Source: Pseudomonas sp. St316
GTDB lineage: Bacteria > Pseudomonadota > Gammaproteobacteria > Pseudomonadales > Pseudomonadaceae
Assembly (NCBI RefSeq): GCF_018325905.1
Contig: NZ_AP021901.1
Span: forward strand, 4,340,001-4,404,000
DNA: 64,000 nucleotides
Direction: 5' to 3'
The notes beneath the pieces are model-generated. The model was not told the DNA's origin, did no database searches, and saw nothing but the letters and a program-made list of their open reading frames with translations. Shown here in pieces: positions 38,006 to 47,505 of the stretch (within the stretch, counting starts at the first letter, position 1; each line of letters starts with the position of its first letter). Position numbers and translations under genes: made by a program.

Positions 38006-38755
38006 TCACTGAACCGGCAAGAAGTTGAGGAACAGCAAGCTCTGGGCGTAATTCAAGCCGATCCGCCGGTAGCGCTCATCGAGCATCTGGGTCAGCAGGT
38101 CCAATCGGGCGACGATTTTTCCGAACTCCACAGCAAAACTAAGGTTGCTGCCCTCCTCCGAAATCTCATTGGAAAACAGCAACAGCTTGCCCTCCTTGTT
38201 CTGCCGCTGGCTCAGCAACCAGGTGGCTTTTTCGATATTGCGCGCCGCGTTGCTGACGAAACGTGGGTCGATGGTGTCGGTCATGTAGAACTCGAGACGA
38301 TTGCCGTGTGCGGTGACCAGCATGCTGCCGATGGCATAGATGAACGCCCCCACCCGGTCGCCGAGAAACTCCGGGCTCATGGCATAGCTCAGGGCCGCCA
38401 GGTCCTTCTTGCCCCCCAGGGTCGGCAAGGGCTGCTGCTGCTCGATGGCCATGCGCACCTGTTTTTCCGCGGTGCGGGCGTCGAGAAAGCCGGACTTGCG
38501 CAGTTCCTCGGGGTTGCGCAGGTACAGCTTGTTCATCAGCAGATAGAGGCTTTGCAGGTTGTCGTGCATCGACAACGTGGCCATGCGGTCGACGCTGGTC
38601 TGCAAGAACTCCTGGGGCCTGGCGTTGCTGAACTGCGTGACCATGTCCTGCCCCTGCTGATGGCTGCAGCCGCCGCTGAACAGCATCGACACCCCCACCA
38701 ACAATGCCAGGCAGCAGCGGCGCAATCTCGTCACAGAATAAAAAACACCGGCCAT
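38006..38755 (-). CDS. Predicted lipoprotein of unknown function
   Basis: A 249-residue exported lipoprotein from the ATG at 38755: basic N-terminus, hydrophobic stretch and lipobox FSGGC (cysteine near residue 29). The mature chain is mostly helical by composition and probably sits on the inside of the outer membrane. The open frame extends upstream to 38878, but the signal sequence fixes the start. I do not recognise the family. It is divergent from the aldose epimerase gene. Confidence 0.75.
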   Translation of the reverse strand: MAGVFYSVTRLRRCCLALLVGVSMLFSGGCSHQQGQDMVTQFSNARPQEFLQTSVDRMATLSMHDNLQSLYLLMNKLYLRNPEELRKSGFLDARTAEKQVRMAIEQQQPLPTLGGKKDLAALSYAMSPEFLGDRVGAFIYAIGSMLVTAHGNRLEFYMTDTIDPRFVSNAARNIEKATWLLSQRQNKEGKLLLFSNEISEEGSNLSFAVEFGKIVARLDLLTQMLDERYRRIGLNYAQSLLFLNFLPVQ

Positions 38756-38902
38756 CGAGTCTCGGTCTGGGCATGGGGAAGCGATAGGGGTTGTCGCTTC
38801 CAGGCCATGGATAGAGCGGCAAAAATCGCAAAAGTGCAGTGCCCGGAGAAAACCCTCAACCTTGCACAACACCTCCACAACCTAATTAGTCTTACTTTTT
38901 AA

Positions 38903-38930
38903 TTGATAAATCTCTATTTATGGCTATAAA
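38903..38930 (+). promoter_or_regulatory. Candidate sigma-70 promoter of the aldose 1-epimerase gene
   Basis: TTGATA (38903-38908) and TATAAA (38925-38930) are separated by 16 bases in an AT-rich stretch about 120 bases before the ATG at 39053. Confidence 0.45.
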
Positions 38931-39015
38931 TCCTTTCTCACCCATCAAATAGAAAGACTACTAAACAGAAAAACCTTCAGCGCTGTCCGACCAGTAACGG
39001 ACTCGCCCCGCGTTC

Positions 39016-39037
39016 AAAACAACAACAAAACAACAGG
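39016..39037 (+). promoter_or_regulatory. Candidate Hfq/Crc catabolite site
   Basis: An A-rich CA-repeat stretch (AAAACAACAACAAAACAACA) contains several overlapping matches to AANAANAA and lies directly before the GGAAGGAAGG ribosome-binding site of the aldose epimerase gene. Confidence 0.6.
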
Positions 39038-39052
39038 AAGGAAGGTCATACC

Positions 39053-40204
39053 ATGCTTGAATCCAGACAACTGCTCACGGCCCTCGGAGTGTCTCTGATG
39101 ATCGCCACCTCGGCTTCCCAGGCTGCCGGCCTGACCAACGAACGCGGCGCGTTCGGCAAGACCGACGACGGCACGGCGGTGGAAAAATTCGTGCTGCGCA
39201 ACAGTCACGGCATGGAGGCCACGGTCATCACCTACGGCGGCATCCTCCAGTCATTGAGCGTACCGGACAAAAACGGCAAGGCCGCCGACATCGTGCTCGG
39301 CTTCGACGACGTGCAGGGTTACCAGAAGAACGGCAGCGTGTATTTCGGCGCGACCATCGGCCGCTTTGGCAATCGCCTGGCCGACGGCGCCTTCGAGCTG
39401 GACGGCAAACGTTACCAAGTGCCGCAGAACGACCATGGCAACTCCCTGCACGGCGGGCCGCAAGGGTTCGACAAGCGCGTCTGGAAAGCTCAGCCCCATA
39501 ATGCCAAGGACTCGGTGGGCGTCACCCTGACCTACCTGTCACCCGATGGCGAGATGGGCTTTCCCGGGGCACTGAAGACCGACGTCACCTACAGCCTCAC
39601 CGAACAGAACGAGTTGCGTATCGAGTACAAAGCCACCACCGACAAGCCCACAGTGCTGAACCTGACCAACCACAGCTATTTCAACCTGGCCGGCGCGGGC
39701 AATGGCGACATACTCAAGCAGGTCGCGACCCTGCACGCGGCCCACTACACGCCGGTCACCGGCAAACTCATCCCCACCGGCGAACTGGCCCCCGTGGCCG
39801 GTACGCCGATGGACTTCACCCAACCCACCGCCATCGGCACCCACATCAAGGCCGATCACCCACAACTCAAATTCGCCGAACCGAAACAAGGCGGCTTCGA
39901 TTTCAACTGGGCGCTGGACGCCAAGGGCGACGTGAACAAACTGGCCGCCGAGGTGTATGACACGCAATCGGGACGACGCCTGCAGCTCTATACCACCGAA
40001 CCCGGCGTGCAGTTCTATACCAGCAACTTCCTTGACGGCACCGTCAAGGGCAAGCAAGGCAAGGTCTATCCACATTGGGGCGCGTTCACCCTGGAAACCC
40101 AGCACTACCCCGACTCGCCCAACCAGCCGAACTTCCCCTCGACGCGGCTTGATCCGGGCCAGACCTATACCCAGACCATGGTGTTGAAGTTTTCCGCGAA
40201 GTAG
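39053..40204 (+). CDS. galM: Aldose 1-epimerase, exported
   Basis: Galactose mutarotase of 383 residues, which interconverts the alpha and beta anomers of aldoses. A signal peptide (about residues 1-24, cut near ASQAAG) places it in the periplasm, unlike cytosolic E. coli GalM. Family motifs: GATIGRFGNRLADG near residue 105, the catalytic histidine in LTNHSYFNLAG near 208, DFNWALD near 285, and the catalytic Glu in LETQHYPDSPNQPNFP near 350. It is a single gene with a long leader carrying CA repeats, and no sugar transporter is nearby. A role feeding periplasmic glucose oxidation is inference. Confidence 0.92.
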   Translation: MLESRQLLTALGVSLMIATSASQAAGLTNERGAFGKTDDGTAVEKFVLRNSHGMEATVITYGGILQSLSVPDKNGKAADIVLGFDDVQGYQKNGSVYFGATIGRFGNRLADGAFELDGKRYQVPQNDHGNSLHGGPQGFDKRVWKAQPHNAKDSVGVTLTYLSPDGEMGFPGALKTDVTYSLTEQNELRIEYKATTDKPTVLNLTNHSYFNLAGAGNGDILKQVATLHAAHYTPVTGKLIPTGELAPVAGTPMDFTQPTAIGTHIKADHPQLKFAEPKQGGFDFNWALDAKGDVNKLAAEVYDTQSGRRLQLYTTEPGVQFYTSNFLDGTVKGKQGKVYPHWGAFTLETQHYPDSPNQPNFPSTRLDPGQTYTQTMVLKFSAK

Positions 40205-40220
40205 AAAAACGGTGCAACAC

Positions 40221-40319
40221 CTGTAGGAGCTGTCGAGCGAAGCGAGGCTGCGATCTGTGCCCAGACAATTGAGTCTGAGCAAAAGATCAAAAGATCGCAG
40301 GCTTCGCCAGCTCCTACGA
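40221..40319. repeat. REPIN of a second family (CTGTAGGAGC type)
   Basis: CTGTAGGAGCTGTCGAGCGA on the left and CTTCGCCAGCTCCTACG on the right form an inverted pair distinct from the GTGGGAGC family. The same family occurs at 48043-48167. Confidence 0.8.
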
Positions 40320-40367
40320 CTATCCTGCTGTCCATTGGATTATCGATCAGCACAACAGGAGAAAGGC

Positions 40368-41189
40368 ATGAGGACGCTGGAATTGGCGGGTGTGTCCGTA
40401 CCGGTCATTGGCCAGGGCACCTGGCGCATGGGTGAGGAACCGTCTGATCACAAGAAAGAAGTGGCCGCCCTGCGGTTGGGCATCGAATTGGGCATGACCC
40501 TGATCGACACGGCGGAGATGTATGCCGAAGGCGGTGCCGAAACCGTCGTTGGCGAAGCGATCACCGGCCTGCGCGACCAGGTTTTCCTGGTGAGCAAGGT
40601 CTATCCCCACAACGCCAGTCGCAAAGGCATCCCCCTGGCCTGCGAACGCAGTTTGCGGCGGCTCGACACCGATTACATCGACCTTTATCTACTGCACTGG
40701 CGTGGGCAGTACCCGCTGGACGAAACCGTCGAAGCCTTCGAGCGTCTACGCGAAGAAGGCAAGATCGGCCGTTGGGGCGTGTCGAACTTCGATGTGGCGG
40801 ACCTTGAGGAACTGGCCTCGCCAGACTGCGCCACCAATCAGGTGCTGTACAACCTGCAGGAACGCGGCATCGAATTCGACCTGCTGCCTTGGTGCCAGCA
40901 TCACTCCATGCCCGTCATGGCTTACTGCCCGGTCGGTCAGGGCGGGCACCTGCTCAAGGATCACACCCTGGGACAAATCGCCGAACGCCATCGCGCGACG
41001 CCAGCGCAGATCGCCCTGGCCTGGCTGTTGCGCCAAGACAATGTGATTGCGATTCCCAAAGCCGTGAAGCCTGAACATGTACGCTTGAATGCCGAAGCAG
41101 CCAAGCTCAAGCTTGAACCACAAGACCTGGCCGCGCTGGACCTGATCTTTCCGCAACCCCAAGGCAAGCAGCGCCTGGCGATGGTCTGA
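40368..41189 (+). CDS. Aldo/keto reductase
   Basis: A 273-residue NADPH-dependent aldo/keto reductase resembling the YeaE/DkgA group. The catalytic residues are visible: Asp and Tyr in LIDTAEMYAEGG (near 45-52), Lys in FLVSKVYP (near 77) and His in LLHWRG (near 110). The C-terminal IPKAVKPEHVRLNAEA segment binds the adenosine phosphate. CAGGAGAAAGG lies before the ATG at 40368; upstream in-frame starts fall inside the repeat. Convergent with polB. Substrate unknown. Confidence 0.91.
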   Translation: MRTLELAGVSVPVIGQGTWRMGEEPSDHKKEVAALRLGIELGMTLIDTAEMYAEGGAETVVGEAITGLRDQVFLVSKVYPHNASRKGIPLACERSLRRLDTDYIDLYLLHWRGQYPLDETVEAFERLREEGKIGRWGVSNFDVADLEELASPDCATNQVLYNLQERGIEFDLLPWCQHHSMPVMAYCPVGQGGHLLKDHTLGQIAERHRATPAQIALAWLLRQDNVIAIPKAVKPEHVRLNAEAAKLKLEPQDLAALDLIFPQPQGKQRLAMV

Positions 41190-41236
41190 CATCCAATCCT
41201 GGAATTCACACCGTCCCTGTGGCGATGGAGTTTTTC

Positions 41237-41325
41237 CGTGGGAGCAAGGCTTGCCCGCGATGCGGACGCCTCGTTTTGCCAAGGACACCGCATCGTCTTC
41301 ATCGCGGGCAAGCCTTGCTCCCACA
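41237..41325. repeat. REPIN
   Basis: Inverted REP pair of the GTGGGAGCAAGGCTTGCCCG subtype between the convergent aldo/keto reductase and polB genes; a weak outer CTGTGGCGATGGAG arm lies just to the left. Confidence 0.85.
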
Positions 41326-41367
41326 GCGGATAAACCTAGACCACGGCTCGGCCTGAACCTGGGAATT

Positions 41368-43731
41368 TCAGAACAACCCCATCTGCCCGCCCACCAACGT
41401 CGAGAAATCATCGTCCACAAACGGCAGGATCGCATCCGCGACCGGCTGCAGTTGTTTGGTCACGTAGTGGTCGTAATCGATTGACGCGCAGCGAATTTCC
41501 AGCGGCTCTGGGCCGGCAACGGTGATGACGTAGCTGATCCAGCCACCATTCTGGTATTGCCGCGCACGCCCCTGGCGCTGATTGAATTCATCGGCCAGCC
41601 GCGCGGCTCGCACGTGAGGTGGAACGTTGCGTTCGTAGTCTTCCAGCGGCCGACGCAGGCGCTTGCGGTAGACCAGCCGATCATCGAACGCACCGGCCAG
41701 GGTCTGCTGCACATAATCGCGCACATAATCCTGATAGGGCTGGCGATGGAAGATTCGCCCGTACAGCTCCTGCTGGAACTGCCGGGCCAGCGGCGACCAG
41801 TCGGTGCGCACGGTCTCCAGGCCCTTGTAAACGATTTCGTCGCTGCCGTCGGCGCGGGTCACCAGCCCGGCGTAGCGTTTCTTGCTGCCCTCCTCGGCGC
41901 CACGGATAGTCGGCATCAGAAAGCGCTTGAAATGCGTTTCGAACTGCAGCTCCAGCGCACTCTCCAGCCCGAACTCATCGCGCACCTGCTCACGCCACCA
42001 TTGGTTGACGTGCGCCACCAACGCGCGACCGATCTTGGCCGCTTCCTCCTGGCCATGGGCACGGCGCAACCAGACGAACGTGGAGTCGGTGTCGCCATAG
42101 ATCACCACATGCCCTTGGGCTTCGATCAACTGGCGGGTGCGCTGCATGATCTGGTGGCCGCGCAGGGTGATGGACGAAGCCAGGCGCGGATCGAAAAAGC
42201 GACAGCCGCTGGAACCGAGCACGCCATAAAAGGCGTTCATGATGATTTTCAACGCTTGGGACAGCGGCGCATTGTGCTCGCGCTTGGCGGTTTCCCGGCC
42301 CTCGGAGACCCGCGCCACGATGGCCGGCAGGCAATGGCGGGTACGGGAGAAACGCGCCCCGCGAAAGCCTGCCACCGACGCCTGGTCATCCGGATGGCGC
42401 AGCCCTTCGATCAAGCCCACCGGGTCAATCAGGAAGGTGCGGATGATCGATGGATACAGGCTCTTGTAGTCCAGCACCAGCACCGACTCGTAGAGCCCCG
42501 GCTGGGAGTCCATGACAAACCCACCTGGGCTGGCCTCGGGCGGGCGCTGGCCCAGGTTGGGTGCAACAAATCCTTGGCGATGCATCAGCGGCATGTACAG
42601 GTGCGTGAAGGCCGCCACCGAGCCACCGCTGCGGTCAGCCGGCAGGCCGGTGACGCTGGCCCGTTCCAAGAGGAACTTGAGCAGTTCGGTCTTGGCGAAG
42701 ATCCGCGTCACCAGTTCACAGTCCTTGAGGTTGTATCGGGCCAGGGCCGGCTTGTCCTCGGCGAACATGCGATTGATCTCGTCCATGCGCTGGTACGGGT
42801 TATCGATGGACTTGCCCTCCCCCAGGAGCGTCTGGGCAACGTTTTCCAGGCTGAACGACGGGAAACTCCAGGTCGCCGAACGCAGGGACTCGATACCGTC
42901 GATGATCAACCGGCCAGCGGCCGAGGCGAAGAAGTGATTGTTGCGCGCGCCGTGCTCGCGCCATTGCATCTCTTCGCCACCACGCCCCAGGCGCAACGGC
43001 ACGGCCAGGCGCCGGGCGTGTTCATGCAGCACCCGCAGGTCGAACTGCACCAGGTTCCAGCCAATGATCGCGTCCGGGTCGAAACGGGCGAACCACGCGT
43101 TGAGCCTCTTCAGCAAAACCGTGCGCGATTCGCAGTATTCCAGCTGGAAATCCACGCCGGTATCGTCGCCATTGGCTGGCCCGAGCATGTAGACCTGGCG
43201 CTCGCCGCAGCCTTCCAGGGCAATGGAGTACAAGTCGCCCTGGGCGGTGGTCTCGATGTCCAGGGACACCAGGCGCAACGGTGGTCGGTAGTCGGGCGCC
43301 GGTTTCATCTGGACGTCGACCAGCAGGCCATCGGCGGCCGGCGTACCGCCAAACCAGACCGGGGCGGTGATGAAGCGCTCCATCAGGTAGCGCTCCGGCG
43401 GCCGGATGTCCCCTTCGAACACCTCCACACCGGCGCGGCGCAAGGTCGTGTCCAGGCGCATCAATTGAGCATGTTGCTGGCAATACAGGCCCAGCACCGG
43501 GCGATGCTCGAAATCCAGCAGGTCCAGGGGACGTAGTTCTACCTCCTTCTCCCCTTGCAGCAGGGCTTCGAGCTGGCCGCGCTGGATCTGCGGCACAAAG
43601 GCCACCGACGTTTGCACGGGCAGGCGCACGCGCCGGGGACCGGCGTCGGTCGCCAGCCAGAACTCGACTTCGGTACCGACCGGGGTGTCGCGCCAATGCC
43701 GGGTCAGGACGAAGCCCTGCTGTAAATCCAC
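41368..43731 (-). CDS. polB: DNA polymerase II
   Basis: Family B DNA polymerase, 787 residues, close to E. coli Pol II in length. The 3'-5' exonuclease motif Exo I is [11 protein letters not shown] near residue 150; the polymerase motif A is [14 protein letters not shown] near 420, motif C is [10 protein letters not shown] near 540, and the template-binding KKRYAGLV near 605 precedes the thumb. In E. coli it acts in replication restart and lesion bypass under LexA; no clear SOS box could be assigned here. Single gene. Confidence 0.96.
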   Translation of the reverse strand: MDLQQGFVLTRHWRDTPVGTEVEFWLATDAGPRRVRLPVQTSVAFVPQIQRGQLEALLQGEKEVELRPLDLLDFEHRPVLGLYCQQHAQLMRLDTTLRRAGVEVFEGDIRPPERYLMERFITAPVWFGGTPAADGLLVDVQMKPAPDYRPPLRLVSLDIETTAQGDLYSIALEGCGERQVYMLGPANGDDTGVDFQLEYCESRTVLLKRLNAWFARFDPDAIIGWNLVQFDLRVLHEHARRLAVPLRLGRGGEEMQWREHGARNNHFFASAAGRLIIDGIESLRSATWSFPSFSLENVAQTLLGEGKSIDNPYQRMDEINRMFAEDKPALARYNLKDCELVTRIFAKTELLKFLLERASVTGLPADRSGGSVAAFTHLYMPLMHRQGFVAPNLGQRPPEASPGGFVMDSQPGLYESVLVLDYKSLYPSIIRTFLIDPVGLIEGLRHPDDQASVAGFRGARFSRTRHCLPAIVARVSEGRETAKREHNAPLSQALKIIMNAFYGVLGSSGCRFFDPRLASSITLRGHQIMQRTRQLIEAQGHVVIYGDTDSTFVWLRRAHGQEEAAKIGRALVAHVNQWWREQVRDEFGLESALELQFETHFKRFLMPTIRGAEEGSKKRYAGLVTRADGSDEIVYKGLETVRTDWSPLARQFQQELYGRIFHRQPYQDYVRDYVQQTLAGAFDDRLVYRKRLRRPLEDYERNVPPHVRAARLADEFNQRQGRARQYQNGGWISYVITVAGPEPLEIRCASIDYDHYVTKQLQPVADAILPFVDDDFSTLVGGQMGLF

Positions 43732-43838
43732 CGCTGCAACCTCGAATTTTGCGTAAGCGACGATTCTACCCGTGGTGAGGGAACTTCACCTGCCCAACTG
43801 ACCATAGCCAATCTCCCGTGACGAGGGATTTATCCCCT

Positions 43839-43927
43839 TGTGGGAGCAAGGCTTGCCCGCGATGCAGGCGCCCCGTTACCTCTGGGAGAACGCATCGTCT
43901 TCATCGCGGGCAAGCCTTGCGCCCACA
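43839..43927. repeat. REPIN with outer palindrome remnant
   Basis: Inverted REP pair of the GTGGGAGCAAGGCTTGCCCG subtype, preceded at 43817-43838 by GTGACGAGGGATTTATCCCC, a decayed copy of the hairpin at 26269. It is in the 355-base divergent gap between polB and the CBS gene; the rest holds only the CBS leader, in which AAAAACAA (44063-44070) fits the Hfq/Crc pattern. Confidence 0.82.
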
Positions 43928-44086
43928 GAGGGACTCCACTGGCCACATACTGGATGACATCACATCGGCGGGAAATTCACCGGCAATGACGCTTTTGGAC
44001 GACTGGCCGCCGCTTTACCGCTTGCCCTGCGCCTTTGGGTCTACGATTCTTTAATCACCCGTAAAAACAACACCTGAGGCTCCCCC

Positions 44087-44527
44087 ATGAAAACCGTCGC
44101 GCAGTTGCTCCGGATAAAAGATGAGAAGAACCAGCAAGTGCACACCATCTCACCGGACGACATGGTATTGCAGGCCCTGATGCGCATGGCCGAGAAGAAC
44201 GTCGGTGCCTTGCTGGTGGTGAAGAACGATGAAGTGCTGGGGATCATCAGCGAGCGCGACTATGCCCGCAAAATGGTCTTGCACGGTCGCTCATCGGTGG
44301 GCACGAAGGTCAGTGACATCATGGTATCCCCCGTGATCACCATCGACCCGCACCAGAACGTCGAGACCTGCCTGAGCATCATGACCGAAAAACATCTGCG
44401 GCATTTGCCAGTGGTAGAGGACGGCAAACTGGTCGGCCTGCTGTCCATCGGCGACCTGGTCAAGGAAGCCATCGCCGAACAGGCTGATCTGATCAAACAA
44501 CTGGAGCAATACATTCGCGGAGAATGA
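44087..44527 (+). CDS. CBS-domain protein
   Basis: A 146-residue protein made of two CBS motifs (about residues 10-65 and 75-130), which together form one Bateman module that binds adenine nucleotides. Typical words are MAEKNVGALLVV, ISERDYARKMVL and HLRHLPVVEDGKLVGLLSIGD. It has no fused enzyme or channel, so it is a stand-alone sensor or regulator. TGAGG lies before the ATG at 44087. It is followed after 69 bases by the pqi operon, but co-transcription is uncertain. Confidence 0.9.
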   Translation: MKTVAQLLRIKDEKNQQVHTISPDDMVLQALMRMAEKNVGALLVVKNDEVLGIISERDYARKMVLHGRSSVGTKVSDIMVSPVITIDPHQNVETCLSIMTEKHLRHLPVVEDGKLVGLLSIGDLVKEAIAEQADLIKQLEQYIRGE

Positions 44528-44596
44528 TCCATTCGGTCGGGTTGCTCATTCCCAAGGCACTTCTATATTGAAGGGGTTGTCCCTGCGAGCATCCCG

Positions 44597-45193
44597 ATGG
44601 CCGCCTCCGACCGACTGATCATCTGTGAACATTGCGATGCGGTGTACGAGCCGGTGGTGCTCCTCGCGCATCAGAAATCTTCGTGCGTGCGCTGCCATGC
44701 GGTGATCCAGCGCTACAACGGCCTGACCATCGAACAGCGCCTGGCCTTGAGCGTCACGGCGGCGGTGCTGTGGGCCTTCGCCAACATCTACCCGATCATG
44801 AGCATCCGCCTCCAGGGCCTGAGCAACAGCGCGACGTTATGGGATTCCATCGTGGCGCTGAGCCAGGGACCGATCGCCTTCATCGCCCTGGTGACAGCGG
44901 TGGCGATCATCATTGCACCGGCCTTTCAATTGGCGCTGCTGCTCTGGGTGCTGGGCCATGCTTACCTCCAGCGTCGGGCGCCGGGGTTCAACCTGTGCAT
45001 GCGCAGCCTGGAAGCCCTGCGGCCCTGGAGCATGCTGGAAGTGTGCCTGCTGGGCGCGCTGGTGGCGGTGATCAAGCTCGCCGGCCTGCTGGACGTGCTC
45101 CCGGGCATCGGCCTGTTCGCCCTGGCGGCCTTGAGCCTGCTGATGATCCGCATTGCCGGGCGCGATGTCCGCGACCTGTGGGACAGCCTGTGA
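44597..45193 (+). CDS. pqiA: PqiA-type membrane protein, first half-size gene
   Basis: A 198-residue inner-membrane protein of the paraquat-inducible protein A family. It starts with a zinc-ribbon-like pair (CEHC and CVRC, residues 10-40) and has four membrane segments (ALSVTAAVLWAFANIYPIMS is the first). E. coli PqiA carries two such modules in one chain; here they are separate genes, this being the first. Its stop TGA overlaps the GTG start of the next gene (GTGA), so translation is coupled. It belongs to the pqiA-A-B-C envelope lipid-transport operon. Confidence 0.9.
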   Translation: MAASDRLIICEHCDAVYEPVVLLAHQKSSCVRCHAVIQRYNGLTIEQRLALSVTAAVLWAFANIYPIMSIRLQGLSNSATLWDSIVALSQGPIAFIALVTAVAIIIAPAFQLALLLWVLGHAYLQRRAPGFNLCMRSLEALRPWSMLEVCLLGALVAVIKLAGLLDVLPGIGLFALAALSLLMIRIAGRDVRDLWDSL

Positions 45194-45849
45194 ACGGCCC
45201 GCCGCTGGACACTCCGCCAGAAGCCCGCGACCTGGACCTGTGCCTGTGCCACGGCTGCGGCCTGGCCTGCGACATGACCGACGAGCCCCAGACCTGCCCC
45301 CGCTGCGACGCCGCCCTGCATCGACGCAAACCCGACGCCATCACCCGCACCTGGGCCTACATGCTGGCCGCGCTGGTGTGTTACATCCCGGCCAACCTGC
45401 TGCCGGTCATGAATACCCAGATGCTCGGCGAAGGCGCCGACAGCACCATCATCAGCGGCGTCATCGAGTTCTGGCAAAGCGGCGCCTGGGACATCGCCCT
45501 GATTATCTTCATCGCCAGCATCGCCGTACCGGGCATCAAGTTCGTGGTGCTGACCCTGCTGCTGGTGACCGCACAGCGGCGCAGCACCTGGGCCCAGGTC
45601 CAGCGGGCGAAGCTGTACCGGCTGGTGGAAGTCATCGGCTACTGGTCGATGCTCGATGTGCTGGTGGTGGCCCTGGTGGCGGCACTGGTCAAGTTCCAGG
45701 CATTGAGCGACATCGAACCACGGCCGGGCATCCTGTTCTTCGGCCTCGTGGTGCTGTTCACCATGCTGTCGGCCATGAGTTTCGACCCCCGGCTGATCTG
45801 GGACACTCAACCATCCGAGGAGGTCATGGATGAAGTCGCAAGCCACTGA
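45190..45849 (+). CDS. pqiA: PqiA-type membrane protein, second half-size gene
   Basis: A 219-residue partner of the preceding protein, with its own Cys ribbon (CHGC and CPRC, residues 20-45) and four membrane segments, including AYMLAALVCYIPANLLPVM. It begins at GTG 45190 inside the stop of the first gene. Together the two have about the length of fused E. coli PqiA (198 + 219 residues). It overlaps the start of pqiB by 20 bases. The pair probably forms the inner-membrane base for the MCE protein PqiB. Confidence 0.9.
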   Translation: MNGPPLDTPPEARDLDLCLCHGCGLACDMTDEPQTCPRCDAALHRRKPDAITRTWAYMLAALVCYIPANLLPVMNTQMLGEGADSTIISGVIEFWQSGAWDIALIIFIASIAVPGIKFVVLTLLLVTAQRRSTWAQVQRAKLYRLVEVIGYWSMLDVLVVALVAALVKFQALSDIEPRPGILFFGLVVLFTMLSAMSFDPRLIWDTQPSEEVMDEVASH

Positions 45850-47488
45850 CGGGCAGCCACCCGCCCCCGGCCGCGCCCACGTCACCACCCGCCGCTGGAC
45901 CGTATCGCTGGTGTGGATCGTGCCGATCATCGCGGTGCTGGTGGGCATTTCCCTGGTGGTCCACAACTGGCTGCAGGAAGGCCCGACCATCACCATCACC
46001 TTCAAGACCGGCCAAGGCCTGACCGCCAACAAGACCCAGGTGAAATATCGCAACGTGGTCATCGGCCAGGTCACCGACGTGCAACTGAGCGACGATCAGA
46101 AAAACGTCACCGCCACGGTCAAGCTCGCCAAGACCGCCGACACGTTCACCCATGAGGACTCGGTATTCTGGGTGGTGCGGCCAAGGATCGGAGCCGGCGG
46201 AATCTCAGGAATCGACACTCTGCTGTCAGGAGACTTCATCGGGGCCGACGCGGGTCAATCGAAAGTGCGTGCCAAGTCCTTCACCGGCTTGGAGAACCCG
46301 CCCCCCATCACTTACGGCGAACCGGGCAAGCGCTTCACCCTGCACTCCCAGGACCTCGGCTCGCTGGACATCGGCTCGCCGGTGTACCTGCGCAAGATTC
46401 CGGTGGGCCAAGTGGTGTCCTATGCCCTGGACGCCGATGGCAAGGGCGTCAACATCGACGTATTCGTCAACGCGCCCAACGATGTCTATGTCACCGAAAA
46501 CACCCGGTTCTGGAACGTCAGCGGCGTGGACGTGAACGTCGGCGCCAATGGTTTCGCGGTCAAGACCGAATCGCTCTCGGCCCTGCTGCTGGGCGGCATC
46601 GCGTTCCGGGCGCCCGAGTACAGCCCCGACGACGTCCCCGCCAGCGAGGACAAGACCTACGAGCTGTTCGCCGACCAGCAGAGCGCCCTCGCCCCGCCCG
46701 ATGGCAAGGCGCAATACCTGGCCCTGCGGTTCGATCAGGCGCTGCGCGGCTTGCGCGTCGGGGCGCCGGTGGAGTTCCTGGGCGTGGAGGTCGGCAGGGT
46801 GGTCGCCATCAACCTGGATTTCGATGAGAAACAGCGCAGCTTTCCGGTCAACGTCGGCGTGGTGTTCTACCCCCAGCGCCTGGGCAAGGCCCACGAAAAA
46901 CTGCTCAAGACACTCAACCACGACCCAGAGGACGAAGCCGCTTCCGCCCGGTTGATCGGCAGTTTCGTCGAGCGCGGCCTGCGCGCCCAGGCCCGTAGCG
47001 GCAACCTGTTGACCGGGCAGCTGTACATTTCTCTGGATTTCTACCCCAAGGCGGAAAAAGTCGCCTTCGACGCCAACGCCCGCCCCGTCCGAATCCCCAC
47101 CATCCCGGGCAGTCTCCAGCAGTTGCAGGAGCAGCTCCAATCGATGGTGGAGCGGATCAACAAGCTGCCGCTGGAGAGCATCGCCGGCAACCTGGATGGC
47201 AACCTGGTAGAGCTGCGCAAAGGCCTGACCCAATTCAACAGCAAGACCTTGCCGAGCGTACAAAACACCTTGCAGGACGTGAGCAAGACCCTGAAATCGG
47301 CCAACTCGACCCTGGCCGAAGACTCGCCCCAGCGCGAACAGCTGACCCAGACCCTGGACGACCTGGGCCGCATGTCGCGCTCGCTGCGCGAACTGTCGGA
47401 TTACCTGAGCCGCCATCCTGAATCGCTGCTTCGCGGCCGTCCCAAGGACGCACCGGCGCAGAACCTCACATTGCCGGTGAAAGAATGA
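45830..47488 (+). CDS. pqiB: MCE-domain intermembrane transport protein PqiB
   Basis: A 552-residue MCE protein with one N-terminal membrane anchor (SLVWIVPIIAVLVGISLVV, residues 25-43) and three successive MCE/MlaD domains in the periplasm (about 45-140, 160-250 and 285-400), then a coiled-coil C-terminus (460-530). In E. coli, PqiB forms a hexameric tube that spans the periplasm and carries lipids between the two membranes. GAGGAGG precedes the ATG. It overlaps the second pqiA and is followed by pqiC. Confidence 0.93.
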   Translation: MKSQATDGQPPAPGRAHVTTRRWTVSLVWIVPIIAVLVGISLVVHNWLQEGPTITITFKTGQGLTANKTQVKYRNVVIGQVTDVQLSDDQKNVTATVKLAKTADTFTHEDSVFWVVRPRIGAGGISGIDTLLSGDFIGADAGQSKVRAKSFTGLENPPPITYGEPGKRFTLHSQDLGSLDIGSPVYLRKIPVGQVVSYALDADGKGVNIDVFVNAPNDVYVTENTRFWNVSGVDVNVGANGFAVKTESLSALLLGGIAFRAPEYSPDDVPASEDKTYELFADQQSALAPPDGKAQYLALRFDQALRGLRVGAPVEFLGVEVGRVVAINLDFDEKQRSFPVNVGVVFYPQRLGKAHEKLLKTLNHDPEDEAASARLIGSFVERGLRAQARSGNLLTGQLYISLDFYPKAEKVAFDANARPVRIPTIPGSLQQLQEQLQSMVERINKLPLESIAGNLDGNLVELRKGLTQFNSKTLPSVQNTLQDVSKTLKSANSTLAEDSPQREQLTQTLDDLGRMSRSLRELSDYLSRHPESLLRGRPKDAPAQNLTLPVKE

Positions 47489-47505
47489 TCACAGGAGCGC
47501 GCCCC

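Noticed and set aside
41557..43536. A 659-codon plus-strand frame opposite polB
   Set aside because: It lies entirely within DNA polymerase II, whose exonuclease and polymerase motifs are intact on the minus strand.
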